64,000 bases of DNA from positions 87,843,777 to 87,907,776 of the forward strand of contig OX457062.1 in the NCBI GenBank assembly GCA_949752795.1. The letters run 5' to 3'. The DNA comes from Hyperoodon ampullatus. Its lineage: Eukaryota; Chordata; Mammalia; Artiodactyla; Ziphiidae. The translations under genes and the position numbers were made by a program. The notes beneath the pieces are model-generated. The model made no database searches and was not told the origin of the DNA. It worked only from the letters and a program-made list of their open reading frames with translations. Shown piece after piece: positions 48,640-59,713 of this stretch (the first letter of the stretch is position 1; each line of letters begins with the position of its first letter).

Positions 48640-49050
48640 TTTGTTTTTGTTTTTTACTTTTATTTTAAATACTTTATTTTTTAGAGCAGTTTTAGGTTCA
48701 CAGCAAAATTGAAGGGGCAGGTACAGAGATTTCTCATACACACCCTTTTCTCCATTTTCAACATCTGCCACCAGAGTGGAATATTTGTTACACTGATGAT
48801 CCTACAGTGACACATCATCGTCACCCAAAGTCTTTAGCTTACATTAGGGTCCACTCTTCGTGCTTTACTTTCTATGGGTTTGGACACAGGTATGATGATA
48901 CGTACCCATCATCAAAATAGCATAACACCTATTCATCTCTCCCTCCTCCCTAACCCCACAACCACTGATCTTTTTTTTCTCCATACTTTTGCATTTTTCA
49001 GAGTATTAACAGTTGGAATCGCACAGTAGGAAAACTTTTCAAACTGGCTT
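48640..49050 (-). repeat. Old L1M 3' UTR, left part of a split element
   Basis: 'ttagagcagttttaggttca', 'cagagatttctcatacacac' and 'atttttcagagtattaacag' are antisense L1MB/L1MC-like 3' UTR. The ORF2 of what appears to be the same element resumes at about 54290, beyond the younger L1. Confidence 0.85.
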
Positions 49051-49289
49051 CTTTCTTTTCTTTTTTTTTTGAATTTTTGAATTTTATTTTATTTATATTT
49101 TTATGCAACAGGTTCTTATTAGTTATCAATTTATGCATATTAGTGTATATATGTCAATCACAATCTCCCAATTCATCACACCACCAACCACCACCACCCC
49201 TGCTGCTTTCCCCCTTGGTGTCCATATGTTTGTTCTCTACATCTGGGTCTCAATATCTGCCCTGCAAACTGGTTCATCTGTACCCTTTT

Positions 49290-52200
49290 GCTAGGTTCCA
49301 CATATATGTGTTAATATACGATATTTATTTTTCTATTTCTGACTTACTTCACTCTGTATGACAGTCTCTAGATTCATCCACGTCTCTACAAATGACCCAG
49401 TTTCATTCCTTTTTATGGCTGAGTAATATTCCATTGTATATATGTACCAAAGCTTCTTTATCCATTTGTCTATCAATGGGCATTTAGGTTGCTTCTGTGA
49501 CTGGGCTATTGTAAATAGTGCTGCAATGAATATTGGGGTGCATGTGTTTTTGAATTATAATTTTCTCTGGATATATGCCCAGTAGTGGGATTGCTGGGTC
49601 ATATGGTAATTCTATTTTTACTTTTTTAAAGAACCTCCATACTGTTCTCCATAGTGGCTGTATCAGTTTTCATTCTCACCAACAGTGCAAGAGGGTTCCC
49701 TTTTCTCCACACCCTCTCTAGCATTTGTTGTTTGTAGATTTTCTGATGACACCCATTCTAACTGGTGTGAGGTGATACCTCATTGCAGTTTTGATTTGCA
49801 TTTCTCTAATAATTGGTGATGTTGAGCAGCTTTTCATGTGCTTTTGGCCATCTGTATGATTTCTTTGGAGAAATGTCTATCTAGTCTTCTGCCTATTTTT
49901 GGATTGGGTTGCTTGTTTTTTTAAAATATTGAGCTGCATGAGCTGTTTATATATTTTGGAGATTATCCTTTGTCCATTGATTCGTTGGCAAATATTTTCT
50001 CCCATTCAGAGTGTTCTCTTTTCGTCTTGTTTGTAGTTTCCTTTGCTTTGCAAAAGCTTTTAAGTTCCATTAGGTCCCATTTGTTTATTTTTGTTTTTAT
50101 TTCCATTACTCTCGGAGGTGGATCAATAAAGATCTACTGTGATTCATGTCAGAGTGTTCTTCAAATATTTTCCTCAAAGAGTTTTATAGTGTCCAGTCTT
50201 ATATATAGGTCTCTAATCCATTTTGAGTTTATTTTTGTGTATGGTGTTAGGGAGTGTTCTAATTTCATTCTTTTACATGTAGCTGTCCAGTTTTCCCAGC
50301 ACCACTTATTGAAGAGGCTGTCTTTTCTCCATTGTATATTCTTGCCTCCTTTATCAAAGACAAGCTAACCACATGTGCATGGGTTTATATCTGGGCTTTC
50401 TATCCTGTTCCACTGATCTATATTTGTTTTTGTTCGAGTACCATATTGTCTTGATTACTGTAGCTTTCTAGTATAGACTGAAGTCAGGGAGTCTGATTCC
50501 TCCAGCTCTGTTTTTTTTCCCTCAAGACTGCTTTGGCTATATGGGGTCTTTTGTGTCTCCATACAAATTTTAAAATTCTTTGTTCTAGTTCTGTAAAAAA
50601 TGCCATTGGTAACTTGATAGGGATTGCACTGAATCTGTAGATTGCTTTGAGTAGTAAAGTTATTTTCACAATATTGATTTTACCAATCCAAGAACATGGT
50701 ATATATCTCCATCTGTTTGTATCATCTTTAATTTTTTTCATCAGTGTCTTATAGTTTTCTGCACACAGGTCTTTTGTCTCCCTAGGTAGGTTTATTCCTA
50801 CGGATTTACTCTTTTTGTTGCAATGGTAAATGGGAGTGTTTCCTTAATTACCCTTTCAGATTTTTCAACATTAGTGTATAGGAATGCAAGGGATTTCTGT
50901 GCATTAATTCTGTATCCTGCTACTTTACCAGATTCATTGATTAGCTCTAGTAGTTTTCTGGTGGCATCTTTAGGATTCTCTATGTATAGTATCATATCAT
51001 CTGCAAACAATGACAGCTTTAATTCTTCTTTTCCAATTTGTATTCCTTTTATTTCTTTTTATTCTCTGATTGCCATGGCTAAGACTTCCAAAACTATGTT
51101 GAATGATAGTGACGAGAGTGGACATCCTTGTCTTGTTCCTGATTTTAGAGGAAATGCTTTCAGTTTTTCACCATTGAGGACGATGCTGGCTGTGGGTTTG
51201 TCATATATGGCCTTTACCATTTTGAGGTAGGTTCCCTCTATGCCCACTTTCTGGAGAGTTTTTATCATAAATGGTGTTGAATTTTGTCAAAAGCTTTTTC
51301 TACATCTATTGAGATGATTATATGGTTTTTATTCTTCAATTTGTTAATATTGGGTATCACAATGGTGGATTTGTGTATATTGAAGGATCCTTGCATCCCT
51401 GGGATAAATCCCACTTGATCCTGGTGTATGATCCTTTTCACGTGTTGTTGGATTCTGCTTGCTAGTATTTTGTCCAGGAATTTTACATCTATATTCATCA
51501 GTGACATTGGTCTGTAATTTTCTTTTTTTGTAGTATCTTTGTCTGATTATGGTGTCAGGTTGATGGTAGGCTCATAGAATGTGTTGGGGAGTGTTCCTTC
51601 TTCTGAAATGTTTTGGAAGAGTTTGAGAAGGATGGGTGTTAGCTCCTCTCTAAATGTTTGATAGAATTCACCTCTGAAGCCATCTGGTCCTAGACTTTTG
51701 TTTGCCAGAAGATTTTTAATCACAGTTTCAACTTCATTACTTGAGATTTGTTTGTTCATATTTCTCTTTCTTCCTTGTTCAGTCTGGAAGGTTATACCTT
51801 TCTAAGAATTTGTACATTTTTTCCAGGTTGTCCATTTTATTGGCATAGTGTTTCCTGTAGTAGTCTCTTAGGATGCTTTGTATTTCTGTGGTGTCTGTTG
51901 TAACTTCTCCTTTTTCATTTCTAATTTTAGTGATTTGAACCCTCTCCCTCTTTTTCTTGATGAGTCTGGCTAATGGTTTATCAATTTTGTTTATCTTCTC
52001 AAAGAACCAGCTTTTAGTTTTATTGATCTTTGCTATTGTTTTCTTTGTTTCTATTTCATTTACTTCTGCTCTGATTGTGGTGAGTTCTTTCCTTCTGTCA
52101 ACTTGGGGTTTTGTTTGTTCTGTTTTCTCTAATTGCTTTAGGTGTAAGGTTAGATTGTTTATTTGCAATTTTTCTTCTGTCTTGAGGTAGGGTTGTATTG

Positions 52201-53085
52201 CTGTAAACTTCCCTCTTAGAGCTCTTTTGCTGAATCCCATAGATGTTGGATTGTCATGTTGTCATTTGTCTCTAGGTATTTTTTGATTTCCTCTTTGATT
52301 TCTTCAGTTATCTCTTGGTTATTTAGTAATGTACTGTTTAGCCCCTATGTGTTTGTATTTTTTACATTTTTTCCCCATAATTGAATTCTAATCTCATAGT
52401 GCTGTGGTCAGAAAAGATATGATATGATTTCAATTTTCTTAAATTTACTGAGGCTTGATTTGTGACTCAAGATGTGATCCATCCTGCAGAATGTTCTGTG
52501 TGCACTTGAGAGGAAAGTGTAATCTGTTGTTTTTTAATGGAATGTCCTATAAATATCAATTAAATCTATCTGGTCTATTGTGTCCTTCAAAGCTTGTGTT
52601 TCCTTGTTAATTTTCTGTTTGGTTGATCTGTCCATTGGTGTAAATGAGGGGTTAAAGTCCCCCACTATTATTGTGTTACTGACAATTTCCTCTTTTATAG
52701 CTGTTAGCTGTTGCCTTATATATTGAGGTGCTCCTATGTTGGGTGCATATATATTTATAATTGTTATATCTTCTTCTTGGATTGATCCCTTGATCATTAT
52801 GTAGTGTCCTTCCTTGTCTCTTGTAACATTCTTTATTTTAAAGTCTATTTTATCTGATATGAGGATTGCTACTCCAGCTTTCTTTTGATTTCCATCTGCA
52901 TGGAATATCTTTTTCTATCCCCTCACTTTCAGTCTGTATGTGTCCCTAGGTCTGAAGTGGGTCTCTTGTAGATAGCATATATATGGGTCTTGTTTTTGTA
53001 TCCATTCAGCAAGCCTGTGTCTTTTGGTTGGAGCATTTAATCCATTCACATTTAAAGTAATTATCAATATGTATGTTTCTATTAC
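49290..53085 (-). pseudogene. L1 ORF2 (endonuclease and reverse transcriptase), broken
   Basis: Recognisable domains: endonuclease start with an N-V-N-G-L-N pattern near 53040 and Q-E-T-H near 52960; 'INIYAPN' and 'VGDFN' at 52534-52797; linker '[20 protein letters not shown]' at 51779-52240; RT '[20 protein letters not shown]' at 50798-51010; C-terminal pieces down to 49290. Multiple stops and frameshifts break it, although the RT active-site F-A-D-D is kept. Confidence 0.9.
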
Positions 53086-53139
53086 TATTTTCTTAATTGT
53101 TTTGGGTTTGTTTTTGTAGGTTCTTTTCTTTTCTTGTGT

Positions 53140-54165
53140 TTCCCACTTAGAGAAGTTCCTTTAGCATTTGTTATAGAGCTGGTTTGGTGGTGCTATATTC
53201 TGTTAGATTTGCTTGTCTGTAAAGCTTTCGATTTCTCCATTGAATCTGAAAGAGATCCTTGCTGGGTAGAGTAATCTTTGTTGTAGGTTCTTCCCTTTCA
53301 TCACTTTAAATATGTCATGTCACTCCCTTCTGGCTTCTAGAGTTTCTGCTGAGAAATCAGCTGTTAATCTCATGGCAGTGCCCTTGTATGTTATTTGTCG
53401 TTTTTCCCTTGTTGCTTGCAATAATTTTTCTTTGTCTTTAATTTTTGCCAATTTGATTACTATGTGTCTCGGCCTGTTTCTCCTTGGGTTTATCCTGTAT
53501 GGGACTCTCTGCTCTTCCTGGACTTGGGTGACTATTTCGTTTCCCATGTCAGGGGAGTTTTCGACTATAATCTCTTCAAATATTTTCTTGGGTCCTTTCT
53601 CTCTCTCTTCTACTTCTGGGACCCCTATGATGCGAATGTTATTGCTTTTAATATTGTCTCAGATGTCTCTTAGGCTGTCTTCATTTCGTTTTATTCTTTT
53701 TTCTTTATTCTGTTCTGCAACAGTGAAGTCCAGCATTCTGTCTTCCAAGTCACTTATCCGTTCTTCTGCCTCAGTTATTCTGCTATTGATTCCTTCTAGT
53801 TTATTTTTCATTTCAGTTATTATATTGTTCATCTCTATTTGTTTGTTCTTTAATTCTTCTAGGTCTTTGTGAAACTTTTCTTGCATCTGCTCGATCTTTG
53901 CCTCCTTTCTTTTTCTGAGGCCCTGGATCATCTTCACTATCATTATTCTGAATTCTTTTTCTGTAAGCTTGACTATCTCCACTTCATTTAGTTGTTTTTC
54001 TGGGGTTTTATCTTGTTCTTTCATCTGGTACATAGCCCTCTGCCTTTTCATGTTGTTTATATTTCTGTGATTGTGGTTTTTGCTCCACAGGCTGCAGGAT
54101 TGTAGTTCTTCTTGCTTCTGCTGTCTGCCCTCTGGTTGATGAGGGTATCTAAGAGGTTTGTGCAA
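53140..54165 (-). pseudogene. L1 ORF1 (RNA-binding coiled-coil protein), broken by stops
   Basis: 54165 down to 53659 encodes 168 residues with a heptad-rich coiled coil ('ELKNKQIEMNNIITEMKNKL', 'ISDLEDRMLD'). It ends at a TGA at 53659-53661 where a Trp is usual in this family. The frame continues to 53320, with an RRM/CTD-type segment ('RPRHIVIKLAKIKDKEKLLQ'), and meets another TGA at 53320-53322, again at a usual Trp. The trimerisation and nucleic-acid-binding parts are therefore separated. Confidence 0.88.
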
Positions 54166-54290
54166 GTTTCCTGGTGGGAGGGACTGGTGGTGGGTAGAGC
54201 TGGCTGTTGCTGTGGTGGGCAGAGCTCAGTAAAACTTTAATCCACTTGTCTGCTGATGGATGGGGCTGGGTTCCCTCCCTTTGGTTGTTT

Positions 54291-54830
54291 TGCATTACCA
54301 CCATCAGTGAATCAGTGAGTAAGCATTCCTGTTCCTTACTCAGGAATAACAGTGTGTAATGGTATTCCAATGTTGTTTAATTTGCATATTCCTGATGATA
54401 TATGACATTGAACTTCTTTCTATGTGCTTATTTGCCACCTGTGTCTCTTCTTCAGTGAGGTGTCTACTCCCGTCTTTTGTCCACTTTTAATCGGGATGTT
54501 TGTTTTCTTACTGTTGAACTTTAAGTGTCCCTTGTATATTTTGTATAACAGTTCTTTATCAGATATGTCTTCAAAATATTTTGTCCTGGTCTGTGGCTTA
54601 TCTTTTATTCTTTTGACTGTTTTTTGCAGAGCAGAAATTTTTAATTTTAATGAAGTCCAGCTTATCGATTTTGTATTTCATGTACCCTGCCTTTCGTATC
54701 ATCTAAAAATTCATTGCCAACTTAAAGTCATCTATACTTTCTCCTGTGTTATCTTCTAGGAGTTCTATAGTTTTGCATTTTATATTTAGGCATGTAATCC
54801 ATTTCTCAAAAGGATAGAACATTTCATTTG
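54291..54830 (-). repeat. Old L1M ORF2, right part of a split element
   Basis: 'tttaatttgcatattcctga', 'gtccacttttaatcgggatg', 'gttctttatcagatatgtct' and 'ttctaggagttctatagttt' are antisense ORF2 C-terminal landmarks. It continues the L1M of 48640-49050 but lacks several hundred bases expected in between. Confidence 0.85.
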
Positions 54831-54836
54831 AAAGCT

Positions 54837-55090
54837 TTTTTTTTTAATTGAGGTAAAATTGGTATAAGTTTATATATGTTTCATGTGTACAAATTTATAT
54901 TTTAGCTTTTGTATATACTACAGTGAGCTCACTAGCAGAAATTTAGTTTCTATCTATCACCATACAGTTGACCCCCTTTACTCATTTTGCCATCCTCCTA
55001 CCCCCCTTCCCTTTTGGTAATCATTACTCTGTCTTTGTATTTTTTTTTTAATTTATTTACTTATGTATCTATTTATTTATTCATTAATTA
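54837..55090 (-). mobile_element. LINE-1 3' UTR fragment inserted in L1M
   Basis: Poly-T, then 'aattgaggtaaaattggtat', 'ttcatgtgtacaaatttata' and 'cccttcccttttggtaatca' are antisense L1 3' UTR. L1M ORF2 sequence lies on both sides. (ATTT)n-like sequence occupies 55045-55085. Confidence 0.8.
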
Positions 55091-55091
55091 C

Positions 55092-55765
55092 ATTCTACCT
55101 ATGGAGTTACATTTTGTGAACCATGTAAGATCTGTGTCTAGATTTATTTTATTTTTTTTACATGGGATACTCATTTGTTCTAGTGTATATTATTAAAAAG
55201 GCTATTTTTTCTTCATTGTATTGTCTACCCTCCATTGTCAAAGATCAGTTGATTATATTTGTGTGAATTTATTTCTGGGCTCTCTATTCTGTTCCATTGA
55301 TCAGCTTGTTTATTCTGCTACCAATATCACACTGTCTTGATTACTGTAGCTTTATAGTAAGTACTAAAATCAGATAGTGTCAGTCTTCCAACTTTGTTTT
55401 TCTTCTCCTTCAATTTTGTGTTGATTATTCTGTTTTTTTTGTCTCTCTGTAGAAATTTTAGAATCAGTTTGACAAGGTCCACCAAATATCTTACATGAAT
55501 TTGGATTGGCCTGCACTGAATGTATAGATCAAGTTGGAAAGAACTAATATTTCAACAATATTGAGTTTTCTTGTCCATGAACATGGAGTGTCTCTCCATT
55601 TATTTAGTTATTTGATTAATTTCAACAAAATTGTGTAGTTTTTCTATGTCAATATTGTATTCAATTTATACTTAAGTTTTTAATTTTTTAGAGTGTCCAC
55701 TAAATAATATTTTTTTTTAATTTCAAATTCTACTTATTCATTGTTGGCCTCATTTTTTATTATCC
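55092..55765 (-). repeat. Old L1M ORF2, third piece
   Basis: 'agatctgtgtctagatttat', 'ttctgggctctctattctgt', 'gattactgtagctttatagt' and 'gttttcttgtccatgaacat' continue the antisense L1M ORF2 toward RT, ending before the catalytic core. Confidence 0.85.
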
Positions 55766-55819
55766 ATGAAACTGTGTTTTACATAATGCTTTTTAAAGGA
55801 ATACTATTTTTCTATGAAA

Positions 55820-55915
55820 ATCATGCAAAATAGTGTGTAGCATATAATAAATTCTCAGTAAGAAGTCGTTGTATTGTTACCATCATCATGATATTATTAT
55901 TATTGTTAACATTAT
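55820..55915 (+). repeat. MIR 3'-end fragment
   Basis: 'gtgtgtagcatataataaat', 'tctcagtaagaagtcgttgt' and a (TAT)n end resemble the 3' end of MIR. Confidence 0.5.
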
Positions 55916-56081
55916 GCAGTTTTTGGACTTGCAGTTCTCGGGGAGTTGAAACAAATAAAGAAACCACAGTTGTCTCTGGGTTATACCTGAGAATTTTTTA
56001 AAAAGTGTAAATATTCATAGTCCTCTGATTTCTTGAAAAGGGACTTTACCCACTATCTCTTTCATTTGCCCTGTGAAGACA

Positions 56082-56395
56082 TGTTATGGACTAAATATGT
56101 CTCGCCCCAAATTCACATGTTATGACCCCAACCCCCAATGTTACTGTATTTAGAGATATGGCCTTTAAGAAGGTAATCAAGGGTAAATGGGATCAGAAGA
56201 GTTGGTCCCTAATACAATAAAACTGTTGTCCTTATAGGAAGAGAAACAGATACCAGAAGTGAACAAACACAAAGAAAAGGCCTTGTGAGGATAAAGCTGG
56301 AAGACAGACATTTGAAAGACAAAGAGGGAGGCTTCACCAGGAAACAACCCTGCTGTCACCTTGATCTGTGAGAAAATAAGAGTTACTTGAGTTTT
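56082..56395 (+). mobile_element. ERVL-MaLR LTR (MLT1-type), 3' part lost
   Basis: Starts TGTTATGGACTAAATATGTC. 'tgtatttagagatatggcct', 'ttgtccttataggaagagaa' and 'aaccctgctgtcaccttgat' follow. The usual 3' segment with the polyadenylation region is missing. Confidence 0.85.
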
Positions 56396-56399
56396 CTAA

Positions 56400-56812
56400 T
56401 TGTACTGACAGAAAGCAGGGAATTTATGTGGAAATGAATATTAAAGTTGTGGGATAATAGTAGAAGGATCTGTTGAGTTAGGCTGAACTTATTGATATAG
56501 GCCCACAAAGCAGAGATTCTGCATTTAATGCTGCAGCTTGGGGAGTTAGGAAGGACTCTAAAGGTTTGGTTGGTTGGCTGAAACAAGGACCAAAATGTGG
56601 CCTACAGTGAGTGAAGGAGAAATGACAGACTGCCTTTTTCACTGTTGAGGAAGGTATTCAAAGACTTAGGGATGGAATGTGAGAGTGGATTTGCCATTCA
56701 GGACCCACTCACCCACCCTGGAAAGGTTCCGAGAAAGGCTTTTGCCAGCACTATGAGAAATAAACTTGTGAGCGGAGCCCAGCATATGGCTTTTGACTAC
56801 CTAATCATGGTG
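56400..56812 (+). repeat. Possible MaLR internal sequence
   Basis: 'ttggttggctgaaacaagga', 'aatgtggcctacagtgagtg' and 'gacccactcacccaccctgg' recall non-coding internal sequence of a MaLR element, which would fit its place next to the LTR at 56082. No coding remnant is visible. Tentative. Confidence 0.4.
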
Positions 56813-56815
<3 letters not shown>

Positions 56816-56866
<51 letters not shown>

Positions 56867-56872
56867 CATATG

Positions 56873-56915
<43 letters not shown>

Positions 56916-56926
56916 ACACACATACA
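56816..56926. repeat. (TA)n followed by (CA)n
   Basis: About 23 TA units (to 56862) bracketed by TGTTCATATA and TATATGAACA, which makes a perfect inverted repeat. A CA run with two TA interruptions follows (56876-56926). Chance frames on both strands run through it. Confidence 0.95.
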
Positions 56927-56949
56927 TTCTATTCTATTGGTTCTGTTTC

Positions 56950-57700
56950 TGTTACTGAACCAAACTTGGGTCTGCTCACCTGCACTCAGTAAAGCCAATC
57001 TACTGACACCAGGTTGTGGTGAAGGAAAATACAGCATTTACTGCAGGGCACCAAGCAAGGGGAATGGAAAATTCATTCTCAGAAGACCTAAATTCCCTTG
57101 ATGGCTCTGATGGGAGGGGTTTTAAAGGCAGTGTAAGGGAGGGGGCTGCAGGGTACATGATCAGCTCATGCACAATTCTCGGACTAGTTGGCATCAAGGT
57201 GAAATTTCACGCATCATTCACTGCTGGTTTCAAGTGGTCTAGGGTCTATGTGCTTGCTGTCAGCAGTTTTCATCTGGTGGGCGTCTGCTTCCTGTAAAAA
57301 CAACTTAGGAATATGTGTCAGGCCTTTATATCTATCTTTCATGGAACTGGAAGTTCAGTGATCCTGCGATGTGACAGATTTATAGTCTAAATTGTTACCA
57401 GTTTCCCAGCTCAATAGCTATTCTTTGGGTTTACATCTTTACATTTTCCAATCATTAACTCTTGAGCCACCCTTTTGATTCTTAAGGGAGGCCTAGAAAA
57501 CTAAAGCAAAAGCTTTTTACTTCAAAATACAGGAACATAGGGGCTTGTTTTAATCTCCCATTTTCTTTGATACCCCTCAATCTTGAGGGGAACACATTCA
57601 GGAAAAGAAAGAGAAGAAAGTTTTGGATAGAGAGCTTGATCATAAACTCGGCAGAGGAACTCAGTTTCATTTCGCTGGATAATTCTGACTAATACACAAT
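56950..57700 (-). mobile_element. ERV-type LTR (class I-like)
   Basis: Begins 'tgttactgaaccaaacttgg' (sense end '…GGTTCAGTAACA'), then 'actgacaccaggttgtggtg', 'gtacatgatcagctcatgca', 'caggcctttatatctatctt' and 'attctttgggtttacatctt'. It matches a repeat I recognise from artiodactyl/cetacean genomes. The sense-strand polyadenylation hexamer appears mutated near 57038 (given-strand TTTACT). The right boundary is uncertain. Confidence 0.7.
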
Positions 57701-57748
57701 ATAATATATTCCAGGCAAGGTGGCAAACATTTATCTCAGCAAAATTAA

Positions 57749-57753
<5 letters not shown>

Positions 57754-57806
<53 letters not shown>
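57754..57806. repeat. (TA)n microsatellite
   Basis: About 26 TA units between 'aaatttca' and 'aatttcaa'. Confidence 0.95.
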
Positions 57807-57810
<4 letters not shown>

Positions 57811-57849
57811 CAAGGTTTTCCTCACACTCTTTAAGATGCTCTTTATGTC

Positions 57850-58012
57850 TTGAAAGAAAGTAGGATATGAATCCAAAATCTCAAGTTTGAAACCCGCTCA
57901 TTGCTATGTTGGGGAAATCCCTTCACTTCTCTGACTTTTACTTTTTAAAATGAAAATAATAGTATTTACCTAATAGTGCTCTAGCTCTCTTAAAGGGCTG
58001 AATATACTAGTA
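57850..58012 (+). repeat. MIR SINE
   Basis: 'aaatctcaagtttgaaaccc', 'gggaaatcccttcacttctc' and 'aaaatgaaaataatagtatt' follow the MIR core in sense order. Confidence 0.75.
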
Positions 58013-58015
<3 letters not shown>

Positions 58016-58068
<53 letters not shown>

Positions 58069-58074
58069 AATAGT

Positions 58075-58134
<60 letters not shown>
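58016..58134. repeat. (TA)n-(CA)n-spacer-(TA)n cluster
   Basis: (TA)18 to 58052, (CA)8 to 58068, a short 'aatagttac' spacer, then (TA)29 from 58077 to 58134. Confidence 0.95.
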
Positions 58135-58140
<6 letters not shown>

Positions 58141-58329
58141 TTGTTGAACTCAATGATATCACTATTTTTATGGTCGGAATGGCTGAACATAAGCAATTTC
58201 ACATAGTTCAGCCTAAATATGTTTAAAATAAACTATTATTCAAACCCCAAGTCAAGCAAAACAAATGAGGTATGAAGGTTTTGTTGCTGGCATCAAGTTA
58301 TGCTCTAATTCTCTCTTATTAATAAATAT

Positions 58330-58570
58330 GTCTGGAGCATTCATGAGGTGCCAGATGCTGTAGCTCACTCTCTCAGTGAATCCCCCAGACAACTGAATAC
58401 ATGGGGGATAATGATGCATCTTACATCACAGAAGAGGAAACTGAGGAAGAAAGATATAAAGCAGCTTGCCAAAGGACAAGACTTGTAAATGGTCAAGTCA
58501 GAATTTTAAACCAAGGTAATCTGACACCACAGCCCAAATTCTTAGTGATTATACCTCACTGCCTCTTCAG
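58330..58570 (-). repeat. MIR SINE
   Basis: 'tcatgaggtgccagatgctg', 'cagaagaggaaactgaggaa' and 'aatggtcaagtcagaatttt' are antisense MIR landmarks. A 71-codon frame here is a product of the repeat. Confidence 0.75.
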
Positions 58571-58571
58571 C

Positions 58572-59707
58572 AAGTTGAGTTACAAGGGCAAAGAGGACTT
58601 ATTTTTAGATGCTTAGAGTCCAAGTCTTTCATCCAGTTCCCTGCTGCTTTTTCTGAACTGTGCCTAGAATTGAATTAAACCCAACTCATCTCACTTCTGC
58701 CTCTCTCAATATACAAAACAGCATCACCTGCCATCCACCTCCACCCCTCCTCCTGTCAGCACTGAAGAAGGGCTTTGGTATTCTTCACACAAAGGCAAAA
58801 CAACATTTTGGTTCCTTAACTACAATAGAACGGCCTGTCCACTTTAAAATTTCATTAGGAAATACACCCTGAGGCTCAGATGTGATGAGCTCAGGTGATG
58901 CATAAATCCGAGGAGGCAGAGAAGTGTGGAGAAGAGGATGGACATTGCTTGCTCTAGAAATGTGAGGAACAAGGTTTTGTGAGAATGGATGTCTGAAAAG
59001 CAGCATAAAGAGACTCTCATGACGACCTAAAGCTCCCATTGCTTCAGAAGGCTGTAATTCACAAGTTCAATAACAAAGGCCACAAAGTTGAAGCTTAAAA
59101 ATAAGAGGAGAAAAAGTAAAGTTCTCTGAGGAAAATTAAGTCAAGTTCAAGGATATTGTTTGTCAGGGAGTGGCTGGGTGGAGAGTAAGGAAGGAGAAAT
59201 ATATTTTCTCATGTTTCTTGGTAACCTGAATCATTAGTGTAACCAGAGAATGGGAGAGATAATGTATTTGTATTACACAACTCCCTTCTTGATTGGTACT
59301 GAACACAATTAGACAGGCTAAATTGAGACTTATTTGCCACCTGTAGTCTAAACCAACTCAAAATCAATGGTCCACTGCAGATTACCCCATGGGGAAAGCA
59401 GAGGCAAGAGAGACTTGTGTGACAAAGTAGGCCATGGGTGTCTGTGCTCCCCAGCCTGCTCCTCTATCCATCAAGCTGATAGGCACACATAAACAAATAG
59501 CAGAAGGAACAGCTCTGTGAATGGCTCATGATTACAGCAGAAGGCGTTGTTGAGAAAGGAAATGAGGTCTGAATACGAAGAGATTACATTTTGTCTACCA
59601 GATGCACTATAGGGATTTGTATGTTCTGTAGCCACTTTCCTAAGGGTTTCTTTACTTCAGCAAATAAAACAATTCTATTGATGAGCTTATCCATCCTCCT
59701 CTACCCT
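58572..59707. other. Unassigned non-coding stretch
   Basis: No recognised gene or repeat. Frames near 58660-59039 overlap on both strands and lack domain evidence. Confidence 0.45.
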
Positions 59708-59713
59708 ATCCCA

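Larger units (their letters stand above)
49060..54290 (-). mobile_element. Nearly full-length younger LINE-1 (about 5.2 kb)
   Basis: Antisense order from left: poly-T, 3' UTR (about 49060-49290), ORF2 C-terminus, RT, endonuclease (to about 53085), inter-ORF region, ORF1 (about 53140-54165), and a short 5' leader (about 54170-54290; 'gctgggttccctccctttgg'). The leader is far shorter than a full L1 5' UTR, so it is mildly 5'-truncated. Its 3' UTR differs from that of the copy at 41756, indicating another L1 lineage. Confidence 0.92.

Noticed and set aside
49970..50368. 132-codon plus-strand frame and similar ones at 50823-51230
   Set aside because: Antisense to L1 ORF2 on the minus strand; hydrophobic composition comes from reading A-rich L1 sequence backwards.
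53312..53872. 186-codon open frame on the plus strand
   Set aside because: It is exactly antisense to the L1 ORF1 remnant on the minus strand and has no domain of its own; a low-complexity Ser/Leu/Phe shadow.
56645..57101. Frames with (IY)n and (HT)n repeats
   Set aside because: Translations of the (TA)n and (CA)n tracts; no biological repeat protein is implied.
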